A stretch of DNA of 64,000 nucleotides from Micrasema longulum (taxonomy: Eukaryota; Arthropoda; Insecta; Trichoptera; Brachycentridae), in assembly GCA_022494885.1 (NCBI GenBank), contig JAGVSM010000504.1:62001-126000 (forward strand), in the 5' to 3' direction. The first letter of the stretch is position 1. Each line of letters opens with the position of its first letter. Under the pieces are notes generated by a model. The model searched no databases, was not told the DNA's origin, and saw nothing but the letters and a program-made list of their open reading frames with translations. Below are positions 57,025 to 64,000 of this stretch, piece by piece. The translations under genes and the position numbers were made by a program.

Positions 57025-57346
57025 TCAATTCAATTCAATTCATTTATTTAGATATAGCATATACATTACGAACATATATTTAATACGTAAATATTATAAA
57101 AAAGAAAAAAAATAAATGAAAAAGATTCATGTCAAAGTAGTAGGAGAATCCTGCTCCGGAAAACCCCTTCGGATACATGGAGCAGATCAATATCCAGAGC
57201 GATGTTGTTCAGCATAGCAGTAGCTCTTCCAACAGGCATAACCATCGGCAGGTTGGTCTTGTATATCGGAATATGAAACAATCTATGCTGACGCTGTCTT
57301 AGGTAATTATCAGGAACATACAAACCAATGCTCATCAAGAACAATG
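57025..57346 (-). pseudogene. LINE 3' end with RT C-terminal fragment, nested in SINE
   Basis: The minus-strand frame at 57132-57344 reads SIGLYVPDNYLRQRQHRLFH, IPIYKTNLPMVMPVGRATAM, LNNIALDIDLLHVSEGVFRS. The 'R..LF.IP..+TN.....P..R....N' pattern resembles the C-terminal end of CR1/Jockey-group RTs. It is followed by a 3' UTR and a (GAATT)n tail at 57025-57040. Strongly 5'-truncated, but this piece has no stop before the natural end. Confidence 0.6.
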
Positions 57347-57515
57347 AATTATCCTCCCCGAAGGAATCGAACTAAGGGCTTCAAGCGTTGTAGGCAAATG
57401 CGCCTACAACTTTTTTATGAGGTGGACTATCTCACTCGATTTAATTTTCCAGGATTTATACGTCAAAGCATCATCTAGTCGAAAACACTCGGCTCAGGAT
57501 TCTTGCTCTACAGAC
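57347..57515 (-). repeat. SINE family A variant, head and extra 5' module
   Basis: Head: the B-box region reads TTCGATTCCTTCGGGG on the minus strand and GTAGGCGCATTTGCCTACAA is the A-box side. Beyond it, 57420-57515 (CTAGTCGAAAACACTCGGCT, CAGGATTCTTGCTC) matches the extra module at 36095-36177. Confidence 0.6.
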
Positions 57516-59970
57516 TTGATTTCTTCATCCACCCAGACTTAAAAACATATAGTTATATGGCTCGGTAAAAAATATTTTTTAAAAACTGCAGATTTGACTG
57601 CATTAGTTTATTGTACTCCGATGCTCTGTATTTCGGCCAAGTGATAAGGTTTCATTAGGAAACTCCGCAGCAAAATGAGTCCTATTAGACGTGATGACAT
57701 CATACGGAGCATTTGTATTGTAGATATGATATTGCTAGTCATGTTGCGCAACAAGACCGAACGTATATCCAACTTTTACAGAAATCCGTGCTAAAATGCG
57801 TAAAACCTGTGTAGACAGATTGGCTTCCCAAGTACTTCCGATTACAGGAGCCGTTTCTCCTTACTGAGTAACAGGTTACCACAGGGAACAGGAATGAGCG
57901 TGTCTGGTTAATTTATGTCATCGTTTTTCAAAAACAATTTACGCAGTACATCCAACATCAGATTTTGCATCAATAAATAAATCTTATCGCCAACCTTAAA
58001 GAAAGCATAACGTAGTTATTTTGATCAAATGCGATTTAATCAAAGATGGTGTGATTAATCCGGTAAATAAATATATTGTAATGTTTTAATTAACCGTTAT
58101 TACTATTTATATTTATTATTGACAAATTGTTTAAAAAAAACTATTGTAGGACATTGCATCCTAATTATTTTATGTTTAAAAAATACAATTAAAACTGTAA
58201 TAGGTACTTGACGATTTTTATGCTCTGCGTGCCTTATTGCGAATTCACTAATTTATTTATTTTTATACAGAAGTTACAGTATTATTGACCCTGATTTAAA
58301 TATACATGGTTTATATTTCACAAGCTAAATTTGTTTCCTGACTAACTTTATCCTAGTAGTGTTGAAAAGGGGAAGGAATTTCGGCTGTGGACCTTTGTAG
58401 CAACTTCTCCGTATTTGCATAATAAAGAGAAAATCACAGAAAACTCATTCAAAAGACGCCGAATTATTGAAAGACATAAGTAGGCTTTCTGTTTCACTTA
58501 AAAAGATCGCGGCATTTTGTGTCGTATTAGTTTTTCATAAATCAATAAAACAAAATGTAAATTCTACCTGCCTTTAATTCCTGACTAAAAACTCCTGATT
58601 TTTCTTCATCATTGGTAGCTCGCTAATCAAAATATTACTATACGGGTAAGAAAAATGTAAGATAATATATTTTATGATAAGTCAATGTGACTTGTTAAGG
58701 AATAGATGTGCCTTAGATTCATCGCGTCTCCGGGTTAAGTCTCTCGACGCTGAAAAGGGGGCCGTACATCCACCAGGGTTTCAGAATCGCATGGGCTCTC
58801 GGAAAGTTTAAAACTGTGCAGGTAGCTCATAAACCCTGCATGACCCGTGAGAATTAGTGTGAATTCAAATCTCTCAAACGCTGCTTTATCCTGAGTTTAA
58901 AGGCATCGAATATAGAAGGAAAGAACATTTTAGTTCCCTGCTGAGTCCTGCTTCTAGTTTTCCTTTAGCAAAACAATGAGAAAATTCTACAAAATCGGGT
59001 GCCGTCTTTTTGAGCGTGGCTTCTCGAGCCTATAAATACCTTTGATATCGAAGATCCCGGCGAATGTCTTAAATCCGGCTGATGAGGCTGCATTTCTGTT
59101 AAATTAGTACTAAACAAAGTTCACTTAGCTCGGTCAATCATATATATATTTTATTTTGAGATATTTCTAGATAAAATAGATTGGTATGGTAAAGGTAAGG
59201 TTACGATACCGAGTCTGGTAAATGTAACATTTAAAATAAACCTCACACGGGGTATTTAGACCATTGCTGGTGGTGGCACGATCTTCTTCTCATCTAATAC
59301 CCACTGCTCGCTAAATTAACACGCCTCGAGTGATACAATTTCACAACAATTCTGATTTTCTGTCACAGAAAATGCGCGGTGGTAAGTAACGTCGTGAATC
59401 GCTACTTAAATATTTTTATTTGCCGTATTATTCACGTCTGTATTTTACACCCAATGCATTATCACGTTAAGATGAATTTTCGTAATATTGTTGTTTGTTA
59501 TTAAGCAATGTTTGAACACAGCAGAACAGCGCTTAATTTATATAACCTTTGCGCACGCTAACTTCTCTTAGATTTCCTCTTCTTTTGTGAGGTTTGATAA
59601 TACGAGTTGGTGTAACCGTTGAGATTTACTTAGAATCAACCACGGTACTAAATTGATCTTATAAACAATCTTGTGGATCTTCATATTGGTTTGCCAACTG
59701 CTTAAATGCTTTACATTGATTTAAAGCTAACCAACAATCATGCAATAGTGTCAAAATACCAAAAAAATATACCCCCGCATCTTCACGCGTCTGGCGCTTC
59801 ACGATCTTTAAAAAACGGTACTAATTCAAAGAAAGCACCATATCAGCAAAAACTTTGATATAAATCACATGCGGTGAGCGCGACTATAAAATCATTTTCA
59901 ACTCAACATTTCTTATTTTTTAGGGTAGTTTATTCACATAAAAAATAAAAGTATGTAATATTAACAATGT
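57516..59970. other. No gene recognised; second candidate TATA box
   Basis: Composition is more even than elsewhere and no transposon was recognised, so part may be unique host DNA. TATAAATA at 59031-59038 follows GAGCGTGGCTTCTCGAGCC and precedes a GC-balanced leader, but no ORF with a credible product follows. Confidence 0.35.
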
Positions 59971-60007
59971 GCCCCGACTAAACACCGATTTCCTAGCGTG
60001 TCGGGGC
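59971..60007. repeat. Short hairpin with 8-bp stem
   Basis: GCCCCGAC (59971-59978) pairs perfectly with GTCGGGGC (60000-60007) around a 21-base loop. Not followed by a T-run; function unknown. Confidence 0.55.
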
Positions 60008-63000
60008 AAGTTCACAGGCATGAGTCGTTCCTAATTGTATCCCTATAAGCTGTGTCTCTGTCTCTAATAAATATATGAACAATGCTGTTAGTAAATAAAT
60101 AAACAAATTACGACTTAATACAATTTTTATATAAATTTAACAATATTATATACATCAGCGTTTCGTATTACGCAAAAGAAAAATAATTCTTGTGGACGTA
60201 ATTGGGAGTGAATTCTTACAATATTTTTTTATATTTTTTAATTCGTAAGTACAACATATAAATAAAAATAAAAAAATATGCCGCGTTTTCAATCAGAGTT
60301 ACACAAAAAAAAATAATTCAAAGTATAAAAAAAAAGATATTTGACACAAGGAGTAAAACTTCTCGGAGGCCGGTAATCGTAAGAATTCATAGTCGTTTAA
60401 TGAACTTTGGGTGCAAGGTATTGAAATTGCAATATTTGACATATTATCTTAGAATATGAAGTTAATTCTAAATTCAACCAGCTCTCAAAAAATTGCAGAT
60501 TGGTAAACCAGCGTTATTATTTTACAAATTGTTTGCACAACCATGTTCAATGGGGCAAGAGAAAAATCATATAACAAGATTTTTTATTCTTTCTCAAATC
60601 ATCTTTCAAACTGAAATAATACGCCATTTATCCTTTACACGCGAGCGCGGGTACTGCGCAACCGGGCACGTTAAATCTTACTCACATAATAATATTATGT
60701 ATGGTTTTAAAATAATGGAGTGTGGTATTTTGCACGTACATTCTTAATTATTAGAGCTCAGTTACAAAGTTTCGAACCAGACTGAAGAAATAATTACCTA
60801 CTCGGAGTTCGTCGATCTGAACATACGTCTTGAACAACTCTACCAATAACATGTGTGCTGCTTTTTAACCCAGCAGAATATATTCTGATGGAAACGAACC
60901 TACGCGAATTACTCTGGATAGAATATTATAATCACATCGCTTGATAGCTTTTGAATATCTAGGAATTGCAAATCTTACTTTATTTTCGTCAGTGTGCTTT
61001 TAATTCTGAGCATCTACATGCTCGTAATATGTACATCAATTATTTATCTTGTATGCCGGTAGCAACTTTTTCTGTCAAGGTTTTTAACAGCGTTCGCGTT
61101 TCCGCCTTTCGTGCGTCGAGTGACAACTGGTTATTTAGAAATTACACAGGTACACATGTTCGTTAATTGCTATGGATGTCTGGAGACGACCTGTCACTAT
61201 CGGCTTGTCACTTCGACTAGATGTAAACTAGTTCACAGGAACGCAATGTTAATTGCTCTTTTCAAATTATTGCGTATCTATCATTAACGAGCAAACATTA
61301 ATTAGGAACATCGCATCGGTTGATTTTTCCTAGGCGACTAACTAGATTCTCCATTCCCGTTATGAAATCTCAAATAAACCCTGATTCAGATTCAATAAAA
61401 AATACTGTTTTATTTTATTATTAAACTGTTTATTTTCAAACCAATTGAAATTTTATTCAGGTAAGAAATACTCGATTTATTTATCCACACGGAATATCCC
61501 CTTATTCAAAAGACCGCTAATACGCTTCCTTTATTCTAACGTGGTCCAAGACTTATTCTATGAATGAGATTCAAGTTCTCTAATGAATATTTTTTCTGGT
61601 TATATGAGTCATGTGTTTCTCCCAACAGTCGCCCGGAGATACTCGTTTTCTCGCTATAAAAGCTCAGTCATATTGGAATTTGGTTTGCATCAGATATCTC
61701 TATTTTTGTTTTCTAAACGAATTTAAATATACCGATTCCTATTCACAACAATATTTCGTTGTGAAATTACGTTTAAAAGTCGGGGTTTCGGCAGTTTTTA
61801 TAAGAATGGTAGCTGTAATGTATGCAGAATTCTGCGGTTATACGGTGTGTGGATTACGAATGATCTATTTGCTTTATTCAATCCATCTTACTGTGGAAAA
61901 CAATACGTTCGGTAGTAATGTGCAGCCTGTTTGTATAGTATTCTTCCCGAGTAAGTATGAGATCCGCCCGCGTCCGTGCATGAGAGATGGCCCAGTTGCG
62001 TGTGTATAACTATATCCTATTAAATGTTTCATCACGAACGTATTCTCTGCTCTCAGTTCTGCGGTCTAAGCCTTTACTCTCCACCCGATCAGTTCTATTC
62101 GTGGGCTATTATATAAGCGATTGTTGTAAATGTTTTATGTACAATTATCTATAATTTGACGATCGTGATGAATGAAACATATTTTTCCGTGTTTTTTTAT
62201 TTCCCATGTTGTGTTCTTCTCTGAGTTCTCTCGGTCTAGGTACGGCTGAGGTTGTGCTAATTAATCGGTACAAATAGAATCCTCGTTGATTTACAATAGT
62301 GATGATTTTTGGCGTAGCAGAGATAATTTCCCAAAGTTCAAAGAAGTTCACGGCGATTCACACGATTAAGAGTCACGCATCCTTTTAATTACACATTGCG
62401 TATAATTCTAATATAGAATTTATTTTTGTCTCGAAAATGAAATAGTGGCGCAAACTCATAGTGCCTTTTAAAACAACAATGATCAAATTATTTGTCTCTT
62501 AATTGACTATAAACGTTTGTATGTCAGTTGTACTAGCTCTGCTGGCTCAGAGTTACTCGTACCTAACCAATTCCCAATCATCTTTTTAATTCAAGAAATC
62601 GACCGTATTTGGACAGAGCATAATAAATTTAGAAATTATTGTATCGTTGCCGTTTGTGTATAGCTGGAAGGCGTATTTTATCTCTATTAGATTAAGCGTT
62701 TGAAGAGTGCCGTCTGACAGAATACTCTAACGTTAATGCACTTTCATTTTTTTCTCTTCTAAATTACCCAGTCTATAAATTACACCTTGTTGCATCTAAT
62801 GATGAAGCGTCGATTAACTGTAATAATTTATCTTATTCTACGTACATTATTTTCGTCTGCACCACTTGAAACAAAGATCTGTTAATGGCAAGGGTAATCA
62901 AATAGCAAGTTTTAGGATTACTTATTGCTTACAAACAAATACGTATGATAAACAACATGGAAGGGTATTTTCACAAGTCGGGAATAACGTTAAAAATATA

Positions 63001-63488
63001 ATAAATATTAAGGGCGGTTTTTACGATTCTAATGACATAACTATCGATGTATTAAAAATAAGTTTTCATTTATTATTTTCGGGTTTTAAAATGGGCGCAC
63101 ACAAAACGGCTCACAGTTGGCATCACGTCATTTTAACGTCATGCGTTATGACTTATGACCGCCGACTGCGCTTCTAATAAACATTACGTGCAAGTTTGGC
63201 ACCAGAACGTCAAACGTGCCGTTTGTCCCACCACAGGGCGCAAAACGTCTCGTTTTCAGGTAATTCAAAATATGCGTAATTTATGCATTAAAAAAAAAAA
63301 ATTACATTAGTTAACATTGTTTTGACTACTGCAGAGTAGTTTAGTAAATGTAGCCGACGTTGCACGAAAAAAAATATGAATACCGTTACCATTGTAATTT
63401 TTGTTGCTTATTTAAAAATAAAAATAATTAAAAAACCTGAAAAAACCGTATTTAACTAGGTTTTTTATTTCTTTTTTAGTTAGACATT
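60008..63488. other. Longest stretch without recognised element or gene
   Basis: No LINE, SINE or TIR recognised over about 3.5 kb. The 132-codon ORF 61611-62009 (FVVKLRLKVGVSAVFIRMVA) and the 103-codon ORF 62866-63177 match no family I know. Both lie in long reading gaps that could be chance at this AT content. A CG-richer patch at 63090-63250 repeats AACGTCA/ACGTCAT motifs. Confidence 0.4.
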
Positions 63489-64000
63489 GTGATGGTATTT
63501 GAAAGGGATAGTGAGGTTACTGACTGCATAATAAATGTAAACAACGAATGTCTTCGAGCAAGTTGAAGAATTTGTGTATCTGGGAAGCATGTTTTTAAGA
63601 GATGGAAGAGTAGAAAAAGATGTTGAAAGGAGAGTAAATGCGGGCAATAAATTGAACGGAGCACTAAGCACAGTAATTTCCAATAAAAATATGTCAATCG
63701 AAGCTAAACTGGCAGTGCACAACGGAGTTTTAGTCCCAACACTTATGTATGGAACTGTAACATGGAACTGGCAGAGGAAGGATAAAAGCCGACTGAACGC
63801 GGTTGAAATGCGATCTCTTAGACGAATGTGTGGAAAATCAATGTATGACAGGGTTACAAATGATAAAGTCAAGCGAGAGTGTAAATCTGAGTCAAGTATA
63901 GTTGATAAGATTAAGAAAGGGTCTCTGAGATGGTTTAGTCACGTAGAACGAATGGACGACGAAAGAATGGTAAACAAGTATATATGGCGAAAATGAACTG
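63489..64000 (+). pseudogene. RTE-type LINE, RT C-terminal part, cut by window end
   Basis: 5'-truncated copy of the 34221 family. Frame 3 starts VMVFERDSEVTDCIINVNNE. One extra base near 63553 shifts to frame 1, which reads EFVYLGSMFLRDGRVEKDVE, VHNGVLVPTLMYGTVTWNWQ, RKDKSRLNAVEMRSLRRMCG, KSMYDRVTNDKVKRECKSES and SLRWFSHVERMDDERM. A missing A near 63970 then gives a false stop at 63994. It keeps Gln where the 34221 copy has a TAG and lacks that copy's extra A, so it is useful for reconstructing the family order. The 3' end and any target duplication lie outside the window. Confidence 0.88.

Noticed and set aside
61611..62009. 132-codon ORF as a novel protein
   Set aside because: No signal, domain or neighbour supports it. 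Kept only as a note in the gap description.

Overview
The window looks like repeat-dense intergenic DNA (or very large introns) from an insect, most likely a moth or butterfly. It is AT-rich and has no bacterial-style operons or long open frames. It is filled with decayed non-LTR retrotransposons, several tRNA-derived SINE families and many small foldback DNA transposons. The assignment to Lepidoptera is inferred from the style of the repeats, not from a diagnostic host gene. I found no host protein-coding exon, rRNA, functional tRNA or CRISPR array that I can defend.

Layout. 1-1.4 kb: 3' part of a CR1/Jockey-like LINE with a 255-bp MITE inserted in its reverse-transcriptase frame. 2.3-10.7 kb: foldback elements (2299-2548, 5773-5880, 6735-7183, 8519-9090) and a hAT-like element (9437-10705). 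11-19.3 kb: SINE pieces, an RTE LINE tail (17000-17599), a four-copy repeat ending in an L2-type LINE tail (17640-18125) and a foldback element (18905-19302) whose arms carry a hammerhead-like motif. 20.3-21 kb: a minus-strand LINE holding an exact 48-bp inverted duplication. 21.5-30 kb: MITE and SINE copies, a LINE tail, and perfect hairpins. 30.7-35.1 kb: an RTE/SINE chimera, a SINE, an L2-type C-terminus, a LINE tail, and an RTE copy framed by 11-bp target-site duplications. 35.9-41.5 kb: SINEs, one with an exact 11-bp target-site duplication. 43-47.7 kb: tandem repeats, a LINE fragment, a pogo/Tigger-like remnant with a recognisable transposase C-terminus, and a hAT-like element. 48-57.5 kb: more LINE, SINE and MITE fragments. 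57.5-63.5 kb: almost nothing recognisable. 63.5-64 kb: a third plus-strand RTE copy cut by the window edge.

How the parts relate. The autonomous-type coding sequences (RTE, CR1/Jockey-like, L2-like, pogo/Tigger) are all truncated or broken by stops and frameshifts. The SINEs would have depended on LINE machinery, and the MITEs on transposases encoded elsewhere. The three plus-strand RTE copies are close enough by eye to suggest fairly recent activity; most other pieces are old. GC-rich islands near 4.5, 30.0, 31.7, 36.5, 50.3, 52.0 and 54.6 kb and two TATA boxes are the only hints of host regulatory DNA, and they are weak.

No clearly new biological system emerged. The most intriguing lead is the hammerhead-ribozyme-like core recovered when three copies of one repeat arm are compared.
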